Assembly (NCBI RefSeq): GCF_020740795.1 | Contig: NC_067299.1 | Coordinates: forward strand, 9,408,001-9,472,000 | Length of the DNA stretch: 64,000 nucleotides | DNA from: Apus apus | Lineage: Eukaryota; Chordata; Aves; Apodiformes; Apodidae | Reading direction: 5' to 3' | Shown here: in pieces, positions 47,050-60,400 of the stretch | Layout of the letters: every line of letters starts with the position of its first letter | Position numbering within the stretch: position 1 is the first letter of the stretch | Notes under the pieces: generated by a model | The model's database searches: none | Told to the model about the DNA's origin: nothing | The model's input: the letters and a program-made list of their open reading frames with translations, nothing else | Translations under genes and position numbers: made by a program

Positions 47050-47295
47050 ACTGGGACATGTGTAGTGATTAATGGTATCGTTGCTTTTTAGCTTCATCAA
47101 AAGGTTTCCATGTAAGAGTTTCTAAGGAATGCTGATAGTCACAGGAACCTATCAAAGGGTACAGAAAATATCAAATGAGCAAGCAGGAATGAGAGTTAAT
47201 TACTGAACAGTGATTACTCTGATATAACCAATTATTGGATCATTAAATGTTTATTACCTTTTTTATGCTCCTTTCCCCCGTAAGTGCAGTTTTGT
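47050..47295. promoter_or_regulatory. Candidate conserved element
   Basis: AT-rich sequence with GTGATTAATGG, CCTATCAAAGGG (TCF/LEF-like core ATCAAAGG), GAGTTAATTACTG, CCAATTATTGG and GGATCATTAAATG. The density of TAAT cores and one TCF-type site suggests an enhancer. This rests on composition only. Confidence 0.3.
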
Positions 47296-50200
47296 CCTCA
47301 TAGTATTAAAAAAGGGTGGATCTAATGCATTAAAAGCCTTTTCAAAACCTGGGAAGTAGTAAAAGAGCATCTCAACCTGCCACACTGGCCCACTTGCTCT
47401 GCTTCCCCTTGCTCTGCAGATTTGGGGTCAAGTGCTGTGAGCCCCGTTCCAGGGGCAGCTGATCTCCCCTGTAGGAAGGGGCAAGAGCAGAGAGCAGCAG
47501 GGGACAGGTTTTGTTAGACACAGCCAGCAGGTTCCCTGCTCTTTAGCCAGTGACCTGGGGCTGGGTTCATGCCTTCTGCTCCTGCTGCAAGGGGTCAGTG
47601 ACTTCTGTGTCTGCCACCCTGAGGCTTTTCCTGGGGCTCCCTCATTCCCTAAGGATGGAGGAGCATGGCCTTCATTTTCCTGAGGCTCAGAGCATCTCTT
47701 CCCCCTCCATTCACTAACCCTCCCTGAAGAAAGATGAGTTTCCATTACAAGGCAGCAACGATGCCATTGGAAAGTGAGACATAAACCCTCCATAGGTCTT
47801 CCCCTGGACATCTGCAAAGTGAAAAATACCATCTTTTCAAGCTGACTGCAGTTGTTCTGGATGACATTTGAGGGTTTAAAATGTTAAAGCAATTTAAAAA
47901 AATACAGCTATTTGTGACTTTTGTCGATGATCCTTAAATGTTCAGTTGTTTAAGTGTCGTATCTCGGGAGAAGTAAGGGTCAGGTTAAAAAAACCCGACA
48001 AAACTCTCCCTGTCATCACAGCATTTCCTGGCAGTGGCACATGCTGGTCTGTGTGTACAGGGGGCTGGGAGGGGTCTGCATCAACCGTGGGCCTTTGGCA
48101 GGTGTTTGGGGACAAGTGGGGAGATCTTGGGTTCATCATTTTGCATCTGTGGTGTGGGCAGAGTGAAGCTGTTGGTGAGATCTGACTGGTGGGGTGTGCG
48201 TGGGGCCTTTACTGGATCTGCTTCATAACACAAATTCCTCTGCTTCTGAAGTGTTTGGTGTGTCTCATCCTCAGCACTGCCTTGGTTTTGTCTTGAAAAC
48301 AGTGTGCTTGGTATGGTAGGGGAAGTTCTTATGAAGCCAGTTTTTCCATGTCCTTATTTGTGTATTTAGCTTAATCATTTTTATGAACTTGGAGGAGGAT
48401 TATTTTTTGTAGTAATACCTCCCTTCACCAAGTTGGAAGCTTCAACCATTTTTGAGCTTAACCTTCAGTCAGTCTGTCTTTTTTTCTGTCTTTCTTTTTA
48501 AATTAACATAAAGCATCAGTCAGGAGTCTGCTCCTGGACCTTCCCTGACAAATGTGATTCTCAGTTTTCATCTCTGACCCCTAACCCACCATGGAAGTAG
48601 ATGGGGTAGGTTACAGGGAAGGTCCAGCAGAGATGGCAGCTTTGGGTTATTACTGTAGTGCAAAAGGAGGAAATTCTGCTAAACCATGCTCACTGCACTC
48701 CTGGGAATATAAATTATTGTCTTCACTGCACTGCTGTCAAAGTTGTTATGTGGCAGTTGGGACTTTGCCTTCGTTGGAAGGACTCCTCTTCCTCCTGGTG
48801 GGTTTTCCTCTGTACTTCTTAAAAGGAGAATGTTATGCTGGGTTTCTTTCTCTATTTTTATTTTTCAAAAAAAAGAGCATGTTTACTTTGCAGAGCAAAT
48901 ATTATGCAGGTCATGGCTTCCTCCTGTGCACGGAGATGATTCCGTCCCCGCAGTGCAAGTCTGTGGAGTCAGGACTTGTCAGAGATGCTTAAGGATGTGT
49001 TGCTTGCAGAAACCCAGGTTCCCACACAAGCATCTGTGCTAAACACCTTTGCTCTCAATTTCCAGCAGTAAAATGCTTCTTCCAGCAGTGAACTGCAGCT
49101 ACAAAAGGCTCCTTTACTCTGCTGCAGTCCCAGATTTTGGGGATCAGGCTGGGTCGGGGGGCTGGGTGTCCTGGCTGCTGCGGATGCACAACTACTGATT
49201 GTGGGCATGTATGCAGTTTTCCCTTTTTGACAGCCACTGCATAAAATAATATTAATAAAGAAACATCCCCTAGGATTTCCTCTTAATAACTGAACATACA
49301 GCAGCAGTTGTAAACTGTCTTGGTTGTATCACAGCCTCTCTGGGAACCACGCAGGGCAGAGGACCTCCGATGGCAGGCGAGGATCCGGGCAACAAGGTGT
49401 CCTGTCTTTTACAAGAGAAAGAAAAACGTATGGTGGTAGCAAGGCTGTGGGAGATGAGCCAGTCTCCCAGACTGCTACAAATGTTAGATTTCAAGGAAAG
49501 GTCAGCCAGGAGCAAGGTCAAAACAAAGCCAATACGCAGAGCGAGCAGCGGAGCTGCGAGGCGCAGATAAAGGTTAATGCGAGAGGGCTATTGGCATTAG
49601 TGCAGCATGTGGTCAGCTTGCTGCAGAGCAGGGCCTGAACCGGGAGATAATGAGGGAGGGTTTACTCTAATTCTATTATAATGTATAATTAACTAGCATA
49701 ATTGATAGCAATTTTCCCTGTGTGTGTATGTGCCTGGACATCAAGTCTCATTTTCGGCTTTGGTGCCGTTGCACCGTCTGCCTCGAGTCCGGCTGCTCCG
49801 CGGGGCTCCAGCTCACTGCCCTGCTCAGCCCATGGATGCAGAGAGGGAACAGTGTTTTCAAGAGGCTGTATTTTCCCTGCCTCTGAAATCAGACATAATG
49901 TTGAGGTGGTGCCCTGGATAGGGTAGACCTGCTGCTGGTAAAACAGCCTGTTGTTCTGAGAGCCAGGGATGAATTTAGTGTTTGAAGAGAGAGCGAGGGA
50001 CGGGTCAGCCCTGTTTCCTTCTGGGCTGTTGGCACCTTTTATTCACAGTATCCCTGTGAAAACAGAGAGCTTGAACTGAACTTTGCCTTTGTGATCATCT
50101 TTTGTACAGAGACATAAGCATACTCGGGTTTCAAATGCGTGGAGGATTTTCACTTTCATGGTGCACAAAGAAGAAAAACCATTGCTGATTCCTCTGGCTT

Positions 50201-53200
50201 TCCTCTGCAGGGCAGAGGACAAATAGGCAGAATCTCCCCCTGCCCAAAACCAACCCAAAACCAGGCTGCAATGATCTCAAACATCACATCAGCAGAAGAT
50301 TTTGTTGAATTTTGGTCAGGTAGAGACAGTTCTGCTGTGGATACTGGATGCTATAAAGTAACCTGGCCCATCGCATGTGAATTAAGGCTTTTTTGCCACC
50401 TGGTTGATGTTGTTGGGTTGCAGGGAGACTTGTTAGATCCTTGATGCCATGTGAAAACATCAAGGTAAGAAAATTAGAAATGAGGGGTTTGGGCTTTTTG
50501 AGTTGTTTTTTTGTTTGTTTGTTTTCTTTTGAAAGCAGAGAGGTCTACCCAGAGTCTGGAATTGCAGAGTGATAAAAGCAGGCTGACAAAGAGAAGTGTG
50601 ATTTTCTTTGACAGCTGTTTTGCTTGTCCACTCTCTTGATTTTGCAGGGTAAAACTGAGGGAGGACATCAGTAGTTATTTATTTTTTTCATTCAGTGTCT
50701 GGCAATACACATTTTTTTGACTGTACATGCAAATAACCCACTTTCTCCACTCTTAGTCCCTTGGGATGGAAAACCTGAAGGCCAAATTCTAGCTTGAGAG
50801 GGGGAGATTTAGCCTTCTAGCTACATTAAATGTTAGCTGGAAACATGTGGCTAAAGGCTCCTGAATACTGAGCTGAGACTCTTCCCTTGAGGGTTCTGGT
50901 TTATTTAGAAATTTAATTTTTAATTTATTTAATTTATTATTTTTTAAAAAAATATTTCAAAGGTTACACAACACTTCAAGCCTCAGATTTTAGGTCACTC
51001 TGCCTTTTCCAGCCAGATCCACCCCATCAGTGAGAAGGCTCCCCAAGGACTGCAAAAGACTCAGGCTTAGTGTTATCCAGGAAAAATGTGTATAATAGGT
51101 GTATTATAAAGTAGTAGGTAATGCAACCCCTGTCTGTTAGGCTGATGGGTGCAATGTGAACAGTGTTCTGGTACAGTTGCATGCACTTAAGTCCTTTTTC
51201 ACAAAATAATGCCAATTGCCCTGGGCTGAATGGTGCCAGGGTCTTCTTAAATACCTGTCTGTGGTCGTAGAGGGAGCCAAGAAAAGTCAGGTGGAGAAAT
51301 CAGGGAGATTGGCTCTCATGCAGAGTTTCAGCATCTGAGGCACTGCTCAATCTATCAAAGGATTAATACCAAAAATGATTCTGCTTGTCCAGGAAACCTG
51401 TGACAGCATGGAGGTTTTAGATCAGTGTGATATGATTTAAAAGGAGTGTACTAATAAATTTGCAAGTCACCAGAGATGGAAACCAATTGCTATTCATCCT
51501 GCATCACATCTGAGCTTTCCTGCAGTTTATTTCCTGCTCCAGTGATACGAGAGATCCCATTCCATTTGAAGTCCAGCATTATTTCAGTGCTGCCTTTCAC
51601 CAGAACCCCTCGAAATGCTCCAAATCCAGCCAAAACCCCTCTATTGCCCAAAATAAATTCCTCTTACCATTTGAAGAGTCTCATCCTGAACTCTGGGTGG
51701 TCTGTAGCCTTCTCTAGTGTGGTTGGTATTCTGGCTGCAGAAGTGATGTCCAAGTGGGAGTGAAAGGAAGGTAGCAGTTGGGAGGACAGCAGTGTTGGGG
51801 TTTGTATTTTTAAAACCAGTAATGAGTCCTTAATGTCCCAGTCTCACAAATCTGTTAACATTAAATGTCTCTCTTGGAAAATCTCACCTGTGGTTTTACT
51901 GCTTCTTTCCCTGTGTTTGTTATCAGATACATCAAGATGTTGCTGCTGGTTTGCATTGTGTTGCAAGCTGTGATACCTGAGCCATTTAAAACTGGCATGT
52001 GGCAGAGCACGGAGCTGCCACAGCTTCTGCTTGAGAACTTGTTCAGGGCTGCCAGAGCTGATCCTGGCATCCACTATCAACCTCTCACATCTTCATCCAG
52101 CCTTGCTGCTGGGTTGAGGAGGGTTTGAGTTTTCTAAGCATTTTGCAAGATGCCAAGCAGCTGAGGAATCCATGGGGTTAGGACTTTTTTCTTCAAAGCC
52201 TGGTTCCCTAATTTGTCCTGGAGTGGTGTGAGTTGGTCCATGTCCCCAGTAAGGCTGTGCCCATGAGTCAGAGCTGTTTGGGTTTGGGATAAACCTGTGT
52301 CTCATTGGAGTGGCTCCAGTGGTGCTGTTTTTACTGTGCCAAGAGTGAACCTGGCCATGGAGTGTGCTGCTCACCCTCCATCCAGGAGGCCTCCTTGTCT
52401 ATAGCTGCCTGCACCCAGTCCTTCTGCAGCCAGAGCAGGTGGGGTCCCAGCAGGCAGGTGACTGGAACTGAATGGGATCTGAAGCCCTTGGGACATTGCC
52501 TCCACCCAGTTGTGCATGGTGGAAGGACTGAGGTGGTGGCCCATGTGTGATGGCAAGGGCACCTGCAGTGGTTAAAAATCCAGTCAGCTTCTGTTCTTCT
52601 CCAGCTGCAGAGAGCTTGCTTTCCCCAGCAGCACTTGTGTTTTTAAGCCATTTATTTTGCATTGCTCTGAGTCATTAAACATTCCTGCTTGTGTGTTGTT
52701 GTTTTTACCCTCAGTAGGAGCTGAGGGAATTTATTCAGCAGCTCAGTCCAGTAATGGAGGGGGCTGAGGAGGTGCTTGACTGTCTGACTCGGCAGGCAGA
52801 GGCACGGATGTCACTGCGTGTGACATCTTTCTAGTGAAGTGGGATGTCAAGATCTGAGATCCTTTTCCACTTAGTGTACAAGAGCATTAGAACAAAAGGA
52901 AAGAAGAAAGCAGCCTGGTGCCACAAAAGAAACAAAACCCAAACCCCTCTGGCTAAAGGTGCATTTGTAATATTATGAGCAATTTCAGACAGAAATGGCA
53001 CGAAACACTTTACTGGAGTGTTAATGGATCTGCTGGGGTCAGAGGAATGATGCTGGTTTACACCAGCCTTGTGTGTGATGCCTTTTTTTTTTTCCCCCCC
53101 TATTGCAACTGTGTTCACAACAGATGGTGATTATTATGTTTTCTCAGATCAATGAATATTAAAAAAAAAGAAAAAGAAGGCAAGACAAAAACAATGCCCT

Positions 53201-56200
53201 TCAACTCAGTAGAGTCACCTGGGGTTCAGTCGTAGCCCCTGGGTTTTCATTTGGACAATGTTAAGTTGTAGTAACTTACATGGAATTTTTATGAGCAATT
53301 GTTTTGCCATGAAACAAGATCTCCTGTGGCATTGACCCGGGCAGATCTCTGCCCGTCAGACATGCCAGCCAGCTCTTCTAGCAAGTCCTGCTCTCGTGGG
53401 GCACGTTTCTGAGGTGGTGAGATGCTTGCTTGACTGGCAGGTGCCCTCAGGGGTGTACCTGTTCCTCACCTTGCTTTCCCGGAAAAGACACTTGTTTACA
53501 GAGCAGATGGTTTAGTAGCATGTGAGATTTACAAGCATGTAAAAATAAATGGTTTGAGACAGGGTTCAAAATAATCTGTAAATGGGAGTACCACGAGTGA
53601 GCAACTGGGGGTTGAGACTTGTGGGTGGAGGAGATGGACATCGGATGGTGGTGGGAACAAGAGAGCTGTTTCTCCCTACATGCAGGTGTAAATGTTGTGC
53701 TCCAGCCTTTGCTCCTGAGTTCTGCAGTCCTGGGATTTCCCGTGTTTGTTTTATTTTCTGGTTTTGCCTCAGTAATTCTCCTGTGCGAGGTGTGAGGACA
53801 GTCAAGACACCCAGTGCTGAGGAATCTCCAGAACTGCCCATGGTATTTTCAGCCCTGATGGTGCAGAACATTGACAGTCCCAGTTCCCTCCCAGAGCAGG
53901 ACCCTCAGCTGCTCTTGTAACGACAAAAGCATAGTCCTTTCTGATATTTGAGAGGCAGATGACTCATTGGGGAGCCAGCCCTGCTCCTGTGGCATTCACA
54001 GGCAGTTTTTGTGCTTCCTTCCCTGCTGTGTATCACACTTTTTATCCTTCCCTCCAAGACAAGCTGTGGGGGATGAGGATCTGCTCTCTTTGGCCTGGGG
54101 GCAGAGCTGAGGGCTCCAGCACAGGGACCTAGTATGAAGGGGAAGCTGTAGGGGTACTTAAAAGAAGGGATTTAAGGCATAATACTAATAAACATAACAA
54201 ATTGCTTTTAAATGGGATGGAGGAAAATGTGAGATGGTGTCTGGGCTCTTCTGTGCTGACATGTTGCAGGAATTCCCCCAACTCAAAATACCGAGTTCTC
54301 AAACCTAGAGAAACTGTGGGAAGAAAGTGTGCCCTTGTCCTGAGGAGGTGCTTGGAGAGGGGAGGGAGGCTACAAATCCCTGGGGCAAGCACATCTGCCA
54401 TGAACCTGTGCTTCCTGCAAGGGAAGGAGAGCTGGCAGGATTTTACGAGGTGGCAGAATAGCAACCACAGCCAGTGTGTCCATGTCTTAGTTTGACTCCA
54501 TTACCTTTCACCCCTGGATGATTCTGTGCAGGAATGGGAGCTCTTCCCTTTCTTTTCAGGTCTTCCCATGCATGGTTTGCTTGCTGCCAGCTCAGGTAGA
54601 ATCTCTTCCTCAAACTTTGTGGGGTTTTTTTGGGAGGTTATTTTATTGAAGTTTGGTTATAGTGGTTGATTCAGACAGAGCAACTTACTGTTGTCTTTGG
54701 AGGAGACTGGAGGCTTTCTGCTGCTATGGGCAGCCTGGTTTGTCCTCTCCAGGCAGTGAGGATGAATATTCTTTGAGGAGCCAAAAGGAAACAAGACTAA
54801 AGCATCTGGGAGAAGAGGGAAATGGGGAGTGAGATTAGACCAGACATCACTGACAAGCAGTTTTTAGTTCCTCCCCCCCCCCCGTTACATAGTGATCTGA
54901 TTTGTAGAAAATGTGTGACTTTGCCCAAAGATAAGATGGGCACAGTGCTCAGAGCAGAAGGTCCCTGTTCTGTTGACAGTGTTTGTTAACTAATTAATCT
55001 CTTTAAAAGTATCTGTATGATTGCATACTATGAGGTAGACTATGTGGACGTGGCAAGTTTTAACATCCCTCTAGGTGTGCTGAACTGGGGGCTGGAGGCT
55101 CCAGGTGACCCTTGGCTGGGAGTTTCCCTGGAGTGGGCCCTCAGTGCTCAGTTCCCAGGGTTTGCCTCAGGCCCAGCCCAAGCCAGCTGCAGGTCCCACT
55201 GCTCTCTTAGCACCCAAATCCATATGTACCCAGGTGCTGCCTACGTACTGGGCCATCCAGCAGAGTTTGTTGATGGATGCAGTCAACAAACTCCTCATTT
55301 TCATGTGCTGGTGGGATGGTTCCTTGCCCTGCTTAGCTAAACCTCCTTGGCTTTAGAGCCATTTTCAAAACATTAATCTTAGAGCTGTGGGAATCCCCCA
55401 GCCCTGGGAGGGATGTGAGAGAGACAGAAACAGCTGTTTGTTTTGTGATTTTTGTTTGGAGACTCAAGTTCAGGTACTTAAGCCACGTGAGGGTTGACTG
55501 TTAGTTTTCTGCATATTCACTGTGTGTTGAATTGGTTCAAAACTCACAGCAGCACAGTGTTTTTACAGGGACTAGCTTTTATCTTTGCATTTTTGGAAAT
55601 CACTCAAGCCAAGGTTAAAACAAATGGTTCTCCAGTGGAAGCTTTTGTGTCGTACTAAAGTAGAATATCACACCTTCAGGGGTGTGTGGTATTTTCACAA
55701 TACATCCTTCCATTGTGTGTTAAATGATAAAACATTCTAATAAAATTATCTATTTTATGCGCTGTACCATTGTTCTATTTGCATCTAAAAAAGCCCTGAA
55801 TGGGCAGCTCAGAGTGTGAGAGAGGATGGGATTGTGGGAACAGGATTTTCTACTGGAAGGAGCACAGCTGAGAAAGGTGTTGTTGAAAGATAAACCTTGT
55901 ACAAGGACAGTCATTATTTTGGAAGCCTTCCTTTTGCTTTCCAGGGAGAATTGGTTACAGGAGCTTTGCACGGGCTGGAGTATTCATAGGTTAAGACCTG
56001 TAAGAGACTTGTGCTTCTAGAGGCCCAAGTTCACACGTAGTCATTTCACCTGTGAAGACCAGTCAGTGCTGTGGACTGGGTTGCCAGTGAGTACTGATGT
56101 GTGTCCCAGGGGGATCACTCTATTCCCTTTAACGGGTGACCTTTGTTCAGGAGGGGCCCTGGGGCATGTTGGAGAGGAGGAGCAGGTTTGCAAGGTGAGG

Positions 56201-56984
56201 ATGTGGAGCTGGAGAGAGCTTATTTGAGCAGCACCTGTGCTGTCTATGACTTAAGAAGTTGCTAGTCATCGTGACTGATTTTCCTGAAAGCTGAAGTGCA
56301 TTTGGCGTTAAAATGACATTATTTAATGTCTTTGGCATTTGTAAAAGATGCTCATGCATCTCTCTTTCATCTCCTTTTCTCCTGCACTCCCCTCTGCCCT
56401 TCTCTAACCTGCATAATGATCATAAATTGCCTACAATGGGTTTTCCTTCAGATAAACTAGTTATTCTCTGAGATAAACACATTCACAGAATCTGCTCATG
56501 GCTTTTGTCATTCCCTCTTGAGGGTGTGAAAAGCTCAATGTGATTCTCTCCCTTTAGCTGAGTATTCCTTTTAGTTCTGGGGTTTGCAGCCTGAGCAGAC
56601 ACTTTGGCAGTGCCCGTGGTCACTGGGTTTCTGGGTGTCCCTTGAGCATGTTCATTATGGAGCTTGAGTAACAAATCATTATGAAACCACTTTGTGGTTC
56701 AGCTCTGATGTCTAATGCCCAAGAACTGTGCAGGATGGATCCCAGCCCTGTTGAGATGTGCCTCCATTCCTGTTCTGTCCCACTTAGGTGTAGACATAGG
56801 GCTTCTAAGCATTGGGCTGTGGATGGGCAGAAGAAGAATACTTGCCTGGCACAACCTTGTCACACCTCTTCCTCTGCTCTCTGAGGACAACTCTCAGGCA
56901 ACACCAGTTCAGGGCTCAAGAGCATTCACAGAATAAATGGAGTGTTAGGACTTGTTGAGCAGAAATAGAGAAGAAAAAGATATC
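47296..56984. other. Intron 1, single-copy DNA
   Basis: No exon recognised. POU octamers at 50727-50734 and 55777-55784. A homeodomain-motif stretch occurs at 49640-49720. T-rich patches occur near 50905-50955, 11 T followed by 7 C at 53083-53100, and a C run near 54872-54883. Several frames of 80-135 codons have no known domain or splice context. Confidence 0.45.
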
Positions 56985-57415
56985 ATTATATTGCTGTACA
57001 CATCCATGGATTGCTATATCTTAAGTGTGTCCCCGTCTCTAAAAGGTATAATAAAACTGGAAGAGGTACAGAAAAGGGTTGTGAAGATGATGATTAGAGA
57101 GAAAGAAAATACTTTCAGTGTAAGGAATGGGTGAGCAGAGTAGAGCTCTTCAGTGTGGAAAATGGATGATTAAGCAGGAACATGATAAACGGTGATAGAG
57201 TCATGAATAAGGTAGTTGGAGAGTGACTGTTCAGGCTCTTCATACAAGACCTAAAGGTGTCTGATGAAGTGAGGAGGCTGAGAACAGGCAGAAGAAGATA
57301 TTTCTTCCTGTGAGTGGGCAGTGAGCTGTGGAAATCATCACCTCTGGGTGGGTGTGAGAAGCTGATGTGGGTTTGGAAATCTGCTGGAAGCATTTGTGGA
57401 AGAAACACGGATCAA
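56985..57415 (+). mobile_element. Ancient CR1-type LINE relic
   Basis: Sense-oriented decayed ORF2 end and 3' [94 protein letters not shown], then the 3' UTR pattern ATTTCTTCCTGTGAGTGGGC and GCTGTGGAAATCATCACCTC. These follow the order of old CR1 copies shared among reptiles and birds. Every reading frame is broken. It is clearly older than the copies at 17760 and 11184. Confidence 0.75.
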
Positions 57416-60400
57416 GGCTGCTAAAGAGCGTGACTCAGGAGATCCCTAGTCACAACTTGTGCAGGTGGTTGATTATTCTGGGTTGAGTTGTTATGCACTG
57501 AGCTTGTTTTGATCTTCCTTAGACCTTCAGTACAGGCTGTTGGCAGTCAACCCAGTGAGATGGACTCTCTGGCTGGGTCAGTGTGGGGAAAAGTCAGAGA
57601 GGTATCTGGAAACATTGGGGAGGTGGGTCTGAGCCTTTGTGCCCTTCCTGAACCACACTGCCTGAGAGGACAGAACTGCTTTCCAAAGGGGTCACGATTT
57701 GAGGAGAAGGAAGCCCTTCAAAAAGTTGACTTAGATTTAAATCTTTATTATTGATTGGATGGAAACTTCTGTAGGACATGAGGCATTTCTGAGGAGCTCT
57801 TGCCCCTTGTTCTCTGCCAGAAAAGAATGTTTTTCTATGCTCCCCCCCCCCCAATTTGTTTTTTGTTACTGAAGTGAAGAGACTTTGTGCTGGTGTTGCT
57901 GAAAAGAGTGGGATCCCTTTCACAATTACCCATCTTTTCAGCTTCTTGTTCTTTCAGCTCATTCAAATGACACTTCTTTCTGTGATTCTGTGATACTTCT
58001 TTTGTAGTCTGAAGGCCTCTTCTCTGCTGCCCAGTTTCCTTCTTGCACTGGTGAAAATTGCAAGAAACCTTATTAAATTAGAAGTATTTAAATGAGGTGG
58101 GGTGCAGGAAGAAGTGGGAGGCTTTGCTGGAAGAAGCCTGCACTGTTGTTTCAGTGCTCTAGGGCCCTGGAGGAACACGGTTCATCTAGAGGTGGGCTCA
58201 ATAAAGATGCAAATTTTATACCTTCATGTGCTGTTAACATCAAAAATAGGGATGGCATTTGTAGGAGGACAGTGACTTTGCTCCAGGTGAGCTCGTTTGT
58301 CTTTGTTCCTGCTATTCCAGTCCTCAGGCACAACTTCAAGTGACCCCTCCTGTGTCTGTCTGGTATTGGAGGATGTCTGTGGTTTTCCCTACCTTCCTGG
58401 AAAAGGGGTGGCTTTAGCACATATCATCTGCACAGTCACCCTAAATTGCCTACAGTGGCCTTTTTTACTTCCATAAAAAGGAAGCACCCTCTCCCCCTCT
58501 TTCTTTAATAAAAAAGAATGAAATAAATAAAAAAAAAGCCCAGACAAAAGCCAATATATTGGAAACTGCCTTCTACCTGCACTTTCCCAATTACCTAATT
58601 ATAACACAAATTTACACTCACACAGGCTTTTTTAAAGCAGACTGTTGCTATTCCCTTTCTGTACAAGGTTTTTAGTCACTGTACATCTTGTGTCTTTAAA
58701 TAATGTATTAGGAACATTTTCGAGTCTGTAAGTGCTTTTTTAATGAGAGTGTGAAGATTTTAATGGGACTAGATTGCTTTTCATGACATTTCAGAGTGAC
58801 TTAATTGTAACAATGTTGAGAGGCTGTATTTTAAAGTTTGCTAAGTATGTCTGGTGTGGATTGTAGTCAAATGCTTTAAAGACAGAATGGCTGATGAGAT
58901 CAGATACAGCTTCTCTCTTTTTTTTAATGTCAGCTTTGTTAAAGAGCAGAGTTTGCAAAACTGACACAGAAGCCTGAGCTCAGAAGAAAATGAAGATTTT
59001 TAAGGTCTAAACTAGCAGTAGGTCATCCATTGTGTTTAAGCCTTTTTCAGTAATTTGCAAAGATTATTTCCTTGAGTGCTGTGCTTGGTGCTCCTGTAGT
59101 TAGTGATGGGGCTGTGCTGGGTTTGTTTTCTTTTTAAAATAAGCAGCTGGTTTTGGTACAGGAGTTGCGTTTGGCTGGTGGTTCATTTTAGGCAACTTGG
59201 CATGTGTCACAGACTGCTTTGGGATTGCTTTTCATTTGTGGCCAAATGGCAGCTTGGAAACTTGGCATTGGTCTCCATCAAGGTGTGGGCTCTGTCCTGA
59301 GCTTCTTCCCCTTCCACGTCTCTCCTGTCCAAGCCTGAAGAGTGCCCTGGAAGAGGGAAATGTTAAACAGGAGAGAGCCCAAAGGAACTGAGGAACAAGC
59401 TATAGCAGCTTGTGCTCCTTTCATTATACAGGCACCCTTGGCACTGGAAAGAAGAAAGGGGGGGAGGAAAAGTACTATAAAAACACTAAGGCAAAAAAGA
59501 ATATTAGATGCAGCAGCGTGAAGGAGCCTGGAACTGTTTGCATTCCTTCAGTCTTTTCTTCCCAAAGACTTAACAGTATTCATTGAGCATAAATAGCATA
59601 ACTGGGAAGACATTTCGATGGGACAGGGCAGTCCTGGGACTATTAAAGTGACTTGCTCAAAGTCACTTTGAGCAGCATCTGTGGCAGACCCAGACTTGCA
59701 TCTGCACAGCTCAACTCTGTGGACTCCATTAGGCAGTGGGGCCTCTTGTTTCTGGCAGAGCTTTTAGATGTAACAACACTTTTTGTTTAAGAAAAACAAA
59801 ACTATAATTTAATCTGAGTTAGCACCAACCTAAGTCCAAGGTCACTTCCTGAATGCAGGTTTAATTCTCATAAAAAAAAATAAAATGCAGTGTTTAAGCA
59901 TTTTGAAGGAATATGAGAGCTGAACCTGTCTTTTCTCATTAATGCAACAGGGAAAAGAGTTGGAACGAGTTGGTCAATTTGTGCCAGGGATAGATTTCAC
60001 TTTACTTGCTCAGTGGTTGTTGCTGTCTCCTGCGCTTGGCATGGATTGGGGAGCACCTGGTATTTGGCAACATGCACCAGGCCAGAAATTGGTGATGGTT
60101 GCACCTGAATGTGAAGATGTTGAAATCAATGAAACTCCTCCTCCTTACAGAGCTGAGTATCGGCCTTCTTGCATCTGTCTTGATTTGGTGTCTCCTGAAA
60201 TGCTGGTTCTGTAACCTCCACTTGCTGTTCACAACCACAAATTGCCATACATGAGCCAGCCCCTAAACCAAAAACACACCAGGTGCTGTCCCTGTGGTGT
60301 ATTTTGGTTTTACACAAGTCTGATGGGATGAGTGTTAATGTTTGTTCTGCAGCATGGGTGAGCTAAGAGGGCCAGGCTGCTGGCAGGGGGGCTTCTGTAG

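Noticed and set aside
57978..57994. TTCTGTGATTCTGTGATA considered as a CR1 tail
   Set aside because: Only the tail-like octamer repeat is present. The sequence on either side does not read as CR1 3' UTR, so it may be chance or too decayed to call.
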